Positions 1 to 7,816 of a stretch of 64,000 nt of DNA are shown piece by piece. Below the pieces are notes generated by a model. The model saw only the letters and a program-made list of their open reading frames with translations, had not been told where the DNA came from and did no database searches. Within the stretch, counting starts at the first letter, position 1. Each line of letters opens with the position of its first letter. Source of the stretch: Christensenella sp. UBA1385 (GTDB taxonomy: Bacteria; Bacillota; Clostridia; Christensenellales; Aristaeellaceae); the NCBI GenBank assembly GCA_002305755.1, contig DBQV01000007.1:36356-100355 (forward strand), in the 5' to 3' direction. The translations under genes were made by a program, and so were the position numbers.

Positions 1-74
1 AAACTGCGTTTGTCAACGGGCTGAAGAGCGCCGGCGGGCGCTCTATGATCGGCCTGTCTGCAGGCGGACCGACC

Positions 75-986
75 TCAGCCTATCCCCGTCAGCATCAGCA
101 CCAGTGGGATACTGCCAAGGCACAGCAGCATACCCAGCGAGATGCCGGTGGCGGCGAAGAGCGCGTCCTTGCCTTCGCGCTCGGCATACATCTGGGTGGA
201 CGCCGCGCCGGGCATGGCGCAGGCGATGGTCATCACGCCCAGGGGCATTCCCCCAAAGCCCAGCAGGCGGAACAGCGCGTTGCCCAGCAGCGGCAGCGCC
301 AGCAGACGCAGGAAGGTGGCCAGCCACAGCGACCCTTGCTTCAGCGCGGCGGGCCTGAAATCCGTCAGGCGCGCGCCGGCGGACAGCAGGCTCAGCGGGA
401 TGGTGACGCTGCCCAGCTGTTTGCACACCGCGGGCAGCGGCTCGGGCAGGCGCAGATCGAAAAGCACCGAGAACACTGCGAACAGCGAGATCAGCAGGCC
501 GATGTTTCTGGCCAGCACGGAGGGCCTGGGCGGCTTGCCCGTCATCATCAGCTCGACCAGCAGGTACATGCACAGGTTGAAGGCCACGATCACGGCGGCC
601 AGGTACAGCGCGCCCCTCTCGCCGTAGACTGTCTGGATGATGGGCAGGCCCATGAAGCCCACGTTGGGCATCGCGCTCAGCCCGGCGAACACGGGCGCGC
701 GATCTTCGGGCATCTTTTTGCGGGCCAGCCAAAAAATCAGGCCCAGCGCCAGGCAGTACCATACAAAGGCCGTCAGCATGATGCGCAGAAACTCGCCGCG
801 GATGTCGGCCTCTACCTCCTGCTGCACCATCATCAGCAGCATGGCCGGCATGGCCGCCTTGAGCACGATGCCGCTCAGGCCCTGTATGACGGGCGTGCTC
901 AGCACGCCCGACCTGCGCAGCAGCAGGCCGATGCCCATGATGATCAGCATCATCAAGATCTGGTTCGTCACCGCGAGAATATCCAT
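75..986 (-). CDS. AEC (auxin efflux carrier) family transporter
   Basis: Predicted 303-residue integral membrane protein of the AEC family, secondary carriers that often export or import small organic acids; the substrate cannot be told from sequence. Hydrophobic segments run along almost the whole chain, beginning with the N-terminal stretch MDILAVTNQILMMLIIMG and ending near the C-terminus, as expected for about ten membrane helices. A polar, positively charged stretch (residues about 150-160) splits the two halves, a usual feature of the family. The length fits the family (about 300). It stands alone on the minus strand with its own promoter-like element upstream and is divergent from the 162-residue membrane protein. 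Family call is firm, function is not. Confidence 0.85.
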   Translation of the reverse strand: MDILAVTNQILMMLIIMGIGLLLRRSGVLSTPVIQGLSGIVLKAAMPAMLLMMVQQEVEADIRGEFLRIMLTAFVWYCLALGLIFWLARKKMPEDRAPVFAGLSAMPNVGFMGLPIIQTVYGERGALYLAAVIVAFNLCMYLLVELMMTGKPPRPSVLARNIGLLISLFAVFSVLFDLRLPEPLPAVCKQLGSVTIPLSLLSAGARLTDFRPAALKQGSLWLATFLRLLALPLLGNALFRLLGFGGMPLGVMTIACAMPGAASTQMYAEREGKDALFAATGISLGMLLCLGSIPLVLMLTGIG

Positions 987-1016
987 ACGCCCTCCGACAA
1001 TATCAGGATCCTGCCC

Positions 1017-1045
1017 ACTATACTGAAATCAGGCCCTTGTGTAAA
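1017..1045 (-). promoter_or_regulatory. Putative promoter of the AEC transporter gene
   Basis: On the minus strand TTTACA and TATAGT are separated by 17 bases, 31 bases upstream of the AEC start codon. Matches the vegetative sigma-factor consensus moderately well. Confidence 0.45.
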
Positions 1046-1098
1046 TCGTCTTTCGGCTTCAGGGCGTATTTTTGTTTGGGGACGCGCCGCGGGGCGAG

Positions 1099-1127
1099 TT
1101 GACAAACGCCGCTCCGCTCCTTAGACT
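1099..1127 (+). promoter_or_regulatory. Putative promoter of the 162-residue membrane protein gene
   Basis: TTGACA and TAGACT with a 17-base spacer, 43 bases before the GTG start at 1171. Perfect -35 box, fair -10 box. Confidence 0.5.
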
Positions 1128-1170
1128 GATAAATCTCAAGTAAAGGCTGCGGCGCAAAGGAGGCGGGCAA

Positions 1171-1659
1171 GTGGACAGGCTGCGGGAAATCGGCAAGAGG
1201 ATGCTGGTCTGGGGCGCTCTGGCGCTGGTGATCTGGGCAGGGTACGAGCTCTCCGTCCGCTGGGACACGCTGAGCAAGGCCACCCGCACCGTGAGCCTGA
1301 TGGCCAATGACCTGCGGGCTTCGCTGTTTGACGTATTGTTCAAATATCAATACATCGACACGCTCAAGACGCCGCTGTTTTTGCTGTGCTGCGCGCTGGT
1401 GGGCCTGCTGGCGCTGCTGCTGCGGAGAAGGCCGCTGAGCGCCTGGCTGATCCTGCCGCTGTGTGCGCTGCTGATGTGGCAGCAGGTGGGGGCGAAGGCG
1501 CTGTTTTCCCAAAGCCTGTGGCAGATGCTCAAATTTCTGCCGCTGATGCTGGTGATGCTGGGCAGCCTGAGCAACCTCTTTTTCCACTACTATTTAAAAA
1601 AGCGCCGCCGCGCCATACGAAGGCAGGCTCCGCCGGAGGGCACCAGACACTTTCAATGA
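1171..1659 (+). CDS. Hypothetical membrane protein, 162 aa
   Basis: I do not recognise the family. The GTG start is chosen because an AAAGGAGG ribosome site lies 9 bases before it. The protein has an N-terminal hydrophobic segment (about residues 9-26), a polar loop of about 45 residues, two further hydrophobic stretches (about 70-85 and 90-107) and a fourth (about 117-137). It ends in a strongly basic tail (KKRRRAIRRQ). It is probably a small four-helix membrane protein with a cytoplasmic basic C-terminus. It has its own promoter and no co-directional partner. Coding is supported by the ribosome site, the promoter and the hydrophobic periodicity, not by recognised homology. Confidence 0.6.
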   Translation: MDRLREIGKRMLVWGALALVIWAGYELSVRWDTLSKATRTVSLMANDLRASLFDVLFKYQYIDTLKTPLFLLCCALVGLLALLLRRRPLSAWLILPLCALLMWQQVGAKALFSQSLWQMLKFLPLMLVMLGSLSNLFFHYYLKKRRRAIRRQAPPEGTRHFQ

Positions 1660-1748
1660 CAGCGATCGCCGCCTGAGCAGGCGGCGATTTGATTGATGCG
1701 TCCACTGGGCGCAGCCGGGCAAGGGGATGAAAGCAGGCCGGAGCCCGC

Positions 1749-2309
1749 TCATGGGCTGTGCTCCAGCGTCAGGCCCTGGGCGCACATGGGGCATTCCCTG
1801 GGATGATAGTGGGTGACGGTCAGGGAAAGCAGGCACTCAAAGGGAGCGTCAAAGCGCAGCCTGCCGCCGGACTTGTCCACCACACAGCCGATACCGCATA
1901 CCTCGCCGCCCAGGGCGCGCACGATCTCGGTCATTTCGCGGATGCTGGTGCCGGTCTGCACCTCGTCCTCGATCAGCAGCACCTTCATGCCGGGGCGGAT
2001 GTTGAAGCCGCGCCGAAGGGTCATCGCGCCGTCCTTGCGCTCGCTGTAGATATAGGGCAGGCCCAGCGCTCGGCTCACCTCATAGCCGGCCAGCAGGCCG
2101 CCCAGGGCCGCGCCCAGCACGATATCGGCCCCAAGGCCGGACAGGCGCTGTGCCAGCTCCGCCATGATCTGCTGCGCGCGCGCGGGCGATTCAAACAGGC
2201 GCGCGGGCTGCAGGTAGTGGTCGCTGTGCCGGCCGGAGGCGCGCAGGAAATGCCCCTCCCTGAGCGCGCCGAGCTCTTCCATCAGTTGCCGAAGGGCCGT
2301 ACCGTCCAT
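1749..2309 (-). CDS. pyrE: Orotate phosphoribosyltransferase (PyrE-like)
   Basis: Predicted 186-residue type I phosphoribosyltransferase, most like orotate phosphoribosyltransferase, which joins orotate to PRPP in UMP synthesis. The PRPP-binding loop is seen as VLLIEDEVQTGTS (about residues 111-123), and an upstream GAALGGLLAGYEVS segment fits the PyrE fold. The start at 2309 has GGAGG 8 bases upstream; the same frame stays open farther upstream, but that part is antisense to mscL and has no start context. The C-terminal tail carries HPRECPMC, a cysteine pair found in some PyrE-like proteins. No pyrF or other pyrimidine gene is adjacent, so a salvage phosphoribosyltransferase role remains possible. 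Confidence 0.8.
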   Translation of the reverse strand: MDGTALRQLMEELGALREGHFLRASGRHSDHYLQPARLFESPARAQQIMAELAQRLSGLGADIVLGAALGGLLAGYEVSRALGLPYIYSERKDGAMTLRRGFNIRPGMKVLLIEDEVQTGTSIREMTEIVRALGGEVCGIGCVVDKSGGRLRFDAPFECLLSLTVTHYHPRECPMCAQGLTLEHSP

Positions 2310-2340
2310 TGCTTGAGCCTCCGATAAGTTTTTCCGGCTC

Positions 2341-2369
2341 ATTATAGCATAAGCGCAGACGGATTGGGT
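2341..2369 (-). promoter_or_regulatory. Putative promoter of pyrE
   Basis: Minus-strand TGCTATAAT, an extended -10 box, lies about 32 bases before the pyrE start. The -35 region 17 bases farther up is poor, as expected for an extended -10 promoter. Confidence 0.4.
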
Positions 2370-2427
2370 AGGATGTTGTTGGCAGGCGGGGGAGGCCCCG
2401 CCTAATAAGAATGGGGAGAGAGAAGCA

Positions 2428-2886
2428 ATGAAAAAGTTTCTGGAGGAGTTCAAGGCCTTCGCGGTGAAGGGCAATATGATCGACCTGGCGGTCGGCGTGA
2501 TCGTGGGCGGCGCGTTCGGCAAGATCGTCAGCAGCCTGGTCAACGATATCTTCATGCCAGTGCTCAGCCTGCTGACCGGCGGCCAGAACGTGAGCAACCT
2601 GTTTATCCAGCTGAAAGCTACCGATACCGTGTACACCAGCATTGAGGCCGCCAAGGAGGCGGGCGTCGCCACGCTGAACTACGGCATGTTCATCCAGACC
2701 GTGATCGATTTCCTGATCATCGCGCTGAGCATCTTCCTGTTCGTCAAGGGCATCTCCAAGCTGCAGAAAAAGAAGGAGGAGGCGCCCGCGCCCGTCGTGC
2801 GCAAGTGCGACTACTGCCTGGAGCCCGTGGCCGACGAAGCCACCCGCTGCCCGCACTGCACCAGCGAGCTGAAGCCCAAGGCCTGA
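2428..2886 (+). CDS. mscL: Large-conductance mechanosensitive channel with C-terminal zinc ribbon
   Basis: Homopentameric channel that opens under membrane tension to release solutes during osmotic downshock. The 152-residue protein starts with the MscL signature: FLEEFKAFAVKGNMIDLAVG followed by a glycine-rich pore helix (GVIVGGAFGKIVSSLV). The second membrane helix is near residues 91-113. After it comes a lysine-rich linker and, unlike standard MscL, a compact tail CDYCLEPVADEATRCPHC that looks like a two-knuckle zinc ribbon (CxxC plus CxxC) in place of the usual C-terminal helix bundle. The ribosome site GGGGAGAGAAG precedes the ATG. Only 2 bases separate it from the HAD phosphatase gene, so the two are likely co-transcribed. 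Confidence 0.95.
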   Translation: MKKFLEEFKAFAVKGNMIDLAVGVIVGGAFGKIVSSLVNDIFMPVLSLLTGGQNVSNLFIQLKATDTVYTSIEAAKEAGVATLNYGMFIQTVIDFLIIALSIFLFVKGISKLQKKKEEAPAPVVRKCDYCLEPVADEATRCPHCTSELKPKA

Positions 2887-2888
2887 CC

Positions 2889-3521
2889 ATGCGCTTTACG
2901 CACTGGTTCTGGGATTTTGACGGCACACTGTTTGATACCTACCCCCGCATCGTGCGCGCCTTTCAGAAGGGGCTGAAGCAGCTTGGCATCGAAAAGACAG
3001 ACAGCGAGGTCTTTTCCCTGGCCAAGCGGACGCTGGCTGAGGCCGCGGCGGTGATCGGCGGCGAGCAGGCTGCCGAGCGGCTGATGGATCTGTACTACGT
3101 TCACGCCGAAGAGGAGGGCCCGGACACGCTGAAGCCCTACGAGGGGCTGGAGCCGGTGCTCGATTTCATCAGGCGCAGCGGCGGGCACAGCTATCTGTAC
3201 ACCCACCGGGACAAAAGCGGCCCCGAGGCGCTGGAGCGCGAGGGCCTGCTTGGGTATTTCGATGACAGCGTCACGCATGACGACGGCTTCCCCAGCAAGC
3301 CCGCGCCGGACGCGCTGCTGCACCTGGTGCGCAGGCACGGCCTCGATCCGAAAGACTGCGTGATGGTGGGCGACCGCCCCATCGATCTGGAGGCCGGGCG
3401 GAACGCGGGCATGAGCAGCCTGCTGTTCGACGGGGACGGGGCCTACCCTGCCTATCCCGGCGCGCGGCGCTTTGAAAGCTATTCCGCGATGCTGGAGGCG
3501 CTGCGAAGCGGAGAACTCTGA
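2889..3521 (+). CDS. HAD-superfamily phosphatase (phosphoglycolate phosphatase-like)
   Basis: Predicted 210-residue haloacid-dehalogenase-type phosphatase. Motif I is DFDGTLFDT (residues 8-16) with both catalytic aspartates, motif II the threonine in YLYTHRD, motif III the lysine in FPSKPAPDAL and motif IV VMVGDRPIDLEAG. The helical cap lies between motifs I and II, giving the Gph/PpaX-like subclass. Substrate is not determined by the sequence. I chose the ATG at 2889, right after the mscL stop, because an earlier in-frame start would lie deep inside mscL; translation is probably coupled. A strong terminator follows 80 bases downstream. Confidence 0.88.
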   Translation: MRFTHWFWDFDGTLFDTYPRIVRAFQKGLKQLGIEKTDSEVFSLAKRTLAEAAAVIGGEQAAERLMDLYYVHAEEEGPDTLKPYEGLEPVLDFIRRSGGHSYLYTHRDKSGPEALEREGLLGYFDDSVTHDDGFPSKPAPDALLHLVRRHGLDPKDCVMVGDRPIDLEAGRNAGMSSLLFDGDGAYPAYPGARRFESYSAMLEALRSGEL

Positions 3522-3602
3522 GGGCCGGCGCCGGCTGAAGGACGTGCCGCCGCATACGGCGGAAAGATCGAAACGGAAGCGACAAGGCCGATCAAAGAGA
3601 AC

Positions 3603-3648
3603 GGAGCCGGGGAACTGCGGCAAGGCAGTTTCCGGGCTCCGATTTTTA
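3603..3648 (+). terminator. Rho-independent terminator after the HAD gene
   Basis: A 16-position stem (3603-3618 with 3625-3640, one G-G mismatch and one G-T pair) with a six-base loop, followed by GATTTTTA. Ends the mscL-HAD transcript. Confidence 0.85.
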
Positions 3649-3707
3649 TACCAATCCAACTTGTTGACGCATCGCCCTCCGGATGCATGAACAATTTTCA
3701 TTGGTAT
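3648..3707. repeat. Palindromic intergenic element, copy 1 (short form, 60 bp)
   Basis: Begins ATACCAATCCAACTTGTT and ends with CAATTTTCATTGGTAT. The ends pair (ATACCAAT with ATTGGTAT), then TTGTT with AACAA and GCATC with GATGC, leaving a small CG-rich loop. Related elements lie at 21023-21182, 61179-61251 and, more degenerate, 50196-50353. Here it sits just after the T-run of the upstream terminator and about 30 bases before the hairpin at 3739. Confidence 0.8.
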
Positions 3708-3738
3708 TGTATTGAACAAAAACAAAACCGACGAAACG

Positions 3739-3773
3739 GGGCCGCCGCAAATTTCAGTTTTGCGGCGGCCCCT
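3739..3773 (-). terminator. Hairpin terminating ppdK
   Basis: Perfect stem GGGGCCGCCGCAAA / TTTGCGGCGGCCCC with a short loop, 21 bases past the ppdK stop codon on the minus strand, followed there by a T-rich stretch. Confidence 0.75.
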
Positions 3774-3793
3774 TGCTTTACAGCGGTCAGGTC

Positions 3794-6430
3794 TTACTTG
3801 GCCATTTTCTGCTTGATCGCGGCCTGGGCTGCGGCCAGGCGGGCGATCGGCACGCGGAAGGGCGAGCAGCTCACGTAGTTCAGGCCCACATTGTGGCAGA
3901 ACTCGATGGTGGACGGGTCGCCGCCGTGCTCACCGCAGATGCCCAGCTTCAGGTGCTCGCGCACGCTGCGGCCCTTTTCGGCGGCCATCTTCACGAGGCT
4001 GCCGACGCCTTCCTGATCCAGGCGGGCGAAGGGATCGCTTTCAAGGATCTTGTTGCTGTAGTAGGCATCCAGGAACTTGCCGGCGTCGTCACGGCTGAAG
4101 CCGAAGGTCATCTGGGTCAGGTCGTTGGTGCCGAAGGAGAAGAACTCGGCCTCCTCGGCGATCTGATCGGCCACCACGCAGGCGCGCGGGATCTCGATCA
4201 TGGTGCCGACCTGGAACTCCAGGCGGTCGTTCTGCTCGGCAAAGACCTTTTCAGCGGTCTCCAGCACGACGGACTTGACGAACTTCAGCTCCTTCACGGT
4301 GCCGACCAGCGGGATCATGATCTCGGGCTTCACATCCAGGCCGGTCTCGCGGCGGACCTTCAGCGCGGCCTGAATGACGGCGCGGGTCTGCATCTCGGCG
4401 ATCTCGGGATAGGTGACGGCCAGGCGGCAGCCGCGGTGGCCCATCATGGGGTTGAACTCATGCAGCTCGTTGATCTTGGCCACGATCGCCTCGCTGGTGG
4501 TGCCCAGCTCCTTGGCGATGGCGGCGATCTCTTCCTTCATGCCCAGCTGGGGCAGGAACTCGTGGAGCGGCGGATCGAGGTAGCGCACGGTCATCGGGCG
4601 GCCTTCCAGCGCCTTGTACATTTCCTCGAAGTCCTTCTGCTGGAAGGGGAGGATCTTGTCCAGGGCGGCCTTGCGCTGCTCGGCGGTGCTGGCGAGGATC
4701 ATCTCGCGCATCGCCTTCACGCGCGTGGCCTCAAAGAACATGTGCTCGGTACGGCACAGGCCTATGCCCTCGGCGCCGAACTCGACGGCCTGCTTGGTAT
4801 CGCGCGGGGTGTCGGCGTTGGTGCGCACCTTCAGGGTGCGGGCCTTATCCGCCCAGCCCATCAGGGTAGCGAAGTCGCCGGTCACGGCGGTCTCAACGGT
4901 GGCCACCAGGCCCTCGAACACCTTGCCGGTGCTGCCGTCCAGCGACACGCTGTCGCCCTCGTGGTACACCTTGCCGCCGATGCTCATGGTCTTGGCGTTT
5001 TCATCGATGTGCAGAGCGCCTGCGCCGACGACGGCGGGGCGGCCCATGCCGCGGGCCACAACGGCCGCGTGGCTGGTCATGCCGCCGCGGGCGGTCAGGA
5101 TGCCCTTCGCCAGATCCATGCCCTCGATGTCTTCGGGCGTGGTCTCCTCGCGCACGAGGATGACGGCCTTGCCGGCCTTGCCGGCCTTGGCGGCTTCGGC
5201 GGCGGTGAAGTACAGCGCGCCGGCGGCTGCGCCGGGGGAGGCGGGCAGACCGGTGGTGATGACGGTGGCGGCCTTCACGGCGGCGGCGTCAAAGTTGGGG
5301 TGCAGCAGGGTGTCCAGCTGCTTGGGCTCCACCTTCAGCACGGCCTCGTCCTCGCTCAGCTGGCCCTCGGCCACCAGATCGACGGCGATCTTCACGGCGG
5401 CGGCGGCGGTGCGCTTGCCGTTGCGGGTCTGCAGCATGTACAGGCGGCCGCGCTCGATGGTGAACTCCATATCCTGCATGTCGTGATAGTGGTTCTCCAG
5501 CGTGGTCGCGATCTGGACGAACTGCTCATACACCTCGGGCAGGGTGTCCTTCAGGGTGTCGATGGGCTGGGGGGTGCGGATGCCCGCCACCACGTCCTCG
5601 CCCTGGGCGTTCATCAGATATTCGCCGTACAGCTTCTTTTCGCCGGTGGAGGGGTTGCGGGTGAAGGCCACGCCGGTGCCGCAGTCAAAGCCCATGTTGC
5701 CGAACACCATGCCCTGCACGTTGACGGCGGTGCCCCAGTCGCCGGGGATGTCGTTCATGCGGCGGTAGTAGATGGCGCGGTCGTTGTCCCAGGAGCGGAA
5801 CACGGCCTTCACGGCCTCCATCAGCTGCACCTTGGGATCCTGCGGGAACTCGCTGCCCATGGCCTGCACGTAGATTTCCTTATAGCGGCGCACAACCTCT
5901 TTGAGGTTCTCAGCGGTCAGATCGGTATCCTGCTTGGCGCCGTTCTCGGCCTTCACGGCCTCCAGCGCGTGATGGAACTTCAGCTTGTCGATCTCCATCA
6001 CCACGTCGGAGAACATCTGGATGAAGCGGCGATAGCTGTCATAGGCGAAGCGCTCGTTGTCAGTCAGCCTGGCCAGGCCCTTCACGGACACATCGTTGAG
6101 GCCCAGGTTCAGGATGGTGTCCATCATGCCGGGCATGGAGGCGCGGGCGCCGGAGCGGACGGAGACCAGCAGCGGGTTCTCCAGATCGCCGAACTTCTTG
6201 CCGTATTCCTTTTCGGTGATGGCCAGCGCTTCAAAGATCTGCTGCTCGATTTCGGGCGCGATGGTCTTGTTGTCCGCGTAGTAGCGGGTGCAGGCTTCGG
6301 TGCTGACGGTGAAGCCCTGGGGCACCGGCAGGCCGATGTTGGTCATCTCGGCGAGGTTGGCACCCTTGCCGCCTAAGGTATTTCGCATGGAGGCATTGCC
6401 TTCACGGAACAGATAGACGTACTTGGTCAT
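3794..6430 (-). CDS. ppdK: Pyruvate, phosphate dikinase
   Basis: 878-residue enzyme that interconverts pyruvate + ATP + Pi and phosphoenolpyruvate + AMP + PPi; in anaerobic Bacillota it usually serves glycolysis or gluconeogenesis in the cytosol. Domain order is visible: N-terminal nucleotide-binding domain (FREGNASMRNTLGGKGANLA at residues 8-27), central phosphohistidine domain with TARGGMTSHAAVVARGMGRP (phosphocarrier His near residue 450), and C-terminal PEP/pyruvate barrel with GMKEEIAAIAKEL and CGEHGGDPSTIEF. Full family length. ATG has AAGGAGGAAATGAAGAAAC upstream. No PPDK regulatory kinase gene lies beside it. Single-gene transcript with a good promoter and terminator. Confidence 0.98.
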   Translation of the reverse strand: MTKYVYLFREGNASMRNTLGGKGANLAEMTNIGLPVPQGFTVSTEACTRYYADNKTIAPEIEQQIFEALAITEKEYGKKFGDLENPLLVSVRSGARASMPGMMDTILNLGLNDVSVKGLARLTDNERFAYDSYRRFIQMFSDVVMEIDKLKFHHALEAVKAENGAKQDTDLTAENLKEVVRRYKEIYVQAMGSEFPQDPKVQLMEAVKAVFRSWDNDRAIYYRRMNDIPGDWGTAVNVQGMVFGNMGFDCGTGVAFTRNPSTGEKKLYGEYLMNAQGEDVVAGIRTPQPIDTLKDTLPEVYEQFVQIATTLENHYHDMQDMEFTIERGRLYMLQTRNGKRTAAAAVKIAVDLVAEGQLSEDEAVLKVEPKQLDTLLHPNFDAAAVKAATVITTGLPASPGAAAGALYFTAAEAAKAGKAGKAVILVREETTPEDIEGMDLAKGILTARGGMTSHAAVVARGMGRPAVVGAGALHIDENAKTMSIGGKVYHEGDSVSLDGSTGKVFEGLVATVETAVTGDFATLMGWADKARTLKVRTNADTPRDTKQAVEFGAEGIGLCRTEHMFFEATRVKAMREMILASTAEQRKAALDKILPFQQKDFEEMYKALEGRPMTVRYLDPPLHEFLPQLGMKEEIAAIAKELGTTSEAIVAKINELHEFNPMMGHRGCRLAVTYPEIAEMQTRAVIQAALKVRRETGLDVKPEIMIPLVGTVKELKFVKSVVLETAEKVFAEQNDRLEFQVGTMIEIPRACVVADQIAEEAEFFSFGTNDLTQMTFGFSRDDAGKFLDAYYSNKILESDPFARLDQEGVGSLVKMAAEKGRSVREHLKLGICGEHGGDPSTIEFCHNVGLNYVSCSPFRVPIARLAAAQAAIKQKMAK

Positions 6431-6502
6431 GTTTCTTCATTTCCTCCTTAAAAGTTGACTGCCCCGAAGGCTTTCATGCGCAGGGCGGGCACAATCCAAT
6501 TG

Positions 6503-6531
6503 ATTATACCCTAAACCGCTGCGCTTATCAA
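6503..6531 (-). promoter_or_regulatory. Promoter of ppdK
   Basis: Minus-strand TTGATA and TATAAT with a 17-base spacer; leaves a leader of about 70 bases before the ppdK ATG. Confidence 0.7.
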
Positions 6532-6596
6532 TCAATCCATTCGATAATCGAAGCGTTTTTCCGAACAATTTGTCCGGGGCGGGGGAAAAAGGCCAG

Positions 6597-6627
6597 AAAA
6601 AAGCGGCGGGCTCGTTTCGCCCGCCGC
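6597..6627 (-). terminator. Terminator after the 2-hydroxyacid dehydrogenase gene
   Basis: Stem GCGGCGGGC / GCCCGCCGC (9 bp, 7-base loop) followed on the minus strand by TTTTTT. It lies about 85 bases beyond the dehydrogenase stop codon and just upstream of the ppdK promoter. Confidence 0.85.
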
Positions 6628-6709
6628 AAGAGCGCAGGAACGCTTCGGGCCGGCGCGGGCCCGATCGGGGGCATCCGCCGGTCAGGGCCGGCCTTTGCCG
6701 CGCCGCCTG

Positions 6710-7672
6710 TCAGGGATTGACCACGTTGACCGGCCTGCCCTCCAAAAAGAGACGCAGGTTGTCCTCCGTGATCCGCAGCAGCCTCTGCCGGGTCTCCAGC
6801 GGCGCCCAGGCGATGTGCGGCGTGATGAAGCAGTTTTTCGCGCCGATCAGCGGGCTGTCCTTGGGCAGGGGCTCGCGAGTGGCCACGTCCAGCCCCGCTG
6901 CATAGAGGCGGCCTTCGTTCAGCGCCTCGGCCAGGTCCTTCTCCACCACCAGCGGGCCGCGGCCCGTATTGATCAGGATGGCTCCCTTCTTCATGGTGCC
7001 GATGCTCTCCCGGTTGATCAGCCCCTGGGTTTCCGGGGTCAGCGGGCAGTGCAGCGTCACCACGTCGGCATCGCGCAGCAGCTCCTCCCGCGTGACGAAG
7101 CGCACGCCGTCCTCCTCCCTGCCCGGCGCGGCCGAGCGGCTTGCCGCCATCACCTTCATGCCGAAGGCCTGTGCGAGCCGCGCCACGGCCTTGCCGATGC
7201 GGCCGTAGCCCACGATGCCCATGGTCTTGCCCGCCAGCTCCATCAGGGGGTAATCCCAGAAGCAGAAGTCCGGGCTTTCGCTCCATCTTCCTTTGTGTAC
7301 CGCGCGGCTGTGGTCCCCCACATGGTGGCAGATCTCCAGCAGCAGGGCGAACACCAGCTGGGCCACCGCCCCGGTGCTGTAGTCGGGCACGTTGCACACG
7401 ACCACGCCCCGCTCCCTGGCCGCCTGCGTGTCGATGATGTTGTAGCCTGTCGCCAGCACGCCGATGAAGCGCAGCTTCGGGCAGGCCGCGAGGGTCTCCC
7501 GCGTGATGGGGGTCTTGTTGGTGAAGACGATGCCCGCGTCGCCGATGCGGGGGATGATGTCCTGCTGCGCGGTGCGTTCGTACACCGTCAGCTCTCCAAA
7601 CCGCCCAAGCCCGTCCCAGCTCAGATCGCCCGGGTTGGCCGCGTAACCGTCCAGTATGACTATTTTTTCCAT
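6710..7672 (-). CDS. D-2-hydroxyacid dehydrogenase (NAD-dependent)
   Basis: 320-residue member of the D-isomer-specific 2-hydroxyacid dehydrogenase family, closest in look to glycerate/hydroxypyruvate-type enzymes. The dinucleotide motif is GIVGYGRIGKAVA (about residue 150). The catalytic trio is seen as Arg in INTGRGPLV, Glu in the segment LDVATREPLP and His in FITPHIAWAP. Length is typical. It is divergent from degV, and the two promoters overlap (7740-7768 on this strand, 7756-7784 on the other). A rho-independent terminator follows. The exact oxo-acid substrate cannot be read from the sequence. Confidence 0.9.
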   Translation of the reverse strand: MEKIVILDGYAANPGDLSWDGLGRFGELTVYERTAQQDIIPRIGDAGIVFTNKTPITRETLAACPKLRFIGVLATGYNIIDTQAARERGVVVCNVPDYSTGAVAQLVFALLLEICHHVGDHSRAVHKGRWSESPDFCFWDYPLMELAGKTMGIVGYGRIGKAVARLAQAFGMKVMAASRSAAPGREEDGVRFVTREELLRDADVVTLHCPLTPETQGLINRESIGTMKKGAILINTGRGPLVVEKDLAEALNEGRLYAAGLDVATREPLPKDSPLIGAKNCFITPHIAWAPLETRQRLLRITEDNLRLFLEGRPVNVVNP

Positions 7673-7739
7673 GCCCGCTTTGCGCCTCCTGTATCAGCGC
7701 CCGGCACGCGCCGCGCCTCCGGGCACCGTATTGCCGATC

Positions 7740-7768
7740 ATATTAGACACTATGCTTGCAATTGTCAA
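7740..7768 (-). promoter_or_regulatory. Promoter of the 2-hydroxyacid dehydrogenase gene
   Basis: Minus-strand TTGACA and TAATAT with a 17-base spacer. Overlaps the divergent degV promoter. Confidence 0.65.
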
Positions 7769-7784
7769 ATAAATCCGTTACAAT
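7756..7784 (+). promoter_or_regulatory. Promoter of degV-pdxK
   Basis: TTGCAA and TACAAT with a 17-base spacer, 33 bases before the degV ATG. Thirteen bases are shared with the opposing promoter, so both cannot be occupied at once. Confidence 0.65.
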
Positions 7785-7816
7785 GTACGCTGAAAATCAG
7801 CAAACCGGAGGTTCAC

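Noticed and set aside
25..44. Hairpin AGAGCGCC / GGCGCTCT as the AEC gene terminator
   Set aside because: The stem is short (8 bp) and no T-run follows on the minus strand; too weak to call.
2310..2672. N-terminal extension of the PyrE-like protein
   Set aside because: The extra part is antisense to mscL and its leader. GGAGG sits just before the internal ATG at 2309, and the PyrE fold begins there.
3773..6376. 867-codon open frame on the plus strand
   Set aside because: It lies fully opposite ppdK, is rich in His, Gly and Leu as expected for an antisense shadow of GC-rich coding, and has no promoter or ribosome site. The same holds for the long frames at 22423-24216, 28722-30620, 39080-41728 and 41725-44298.
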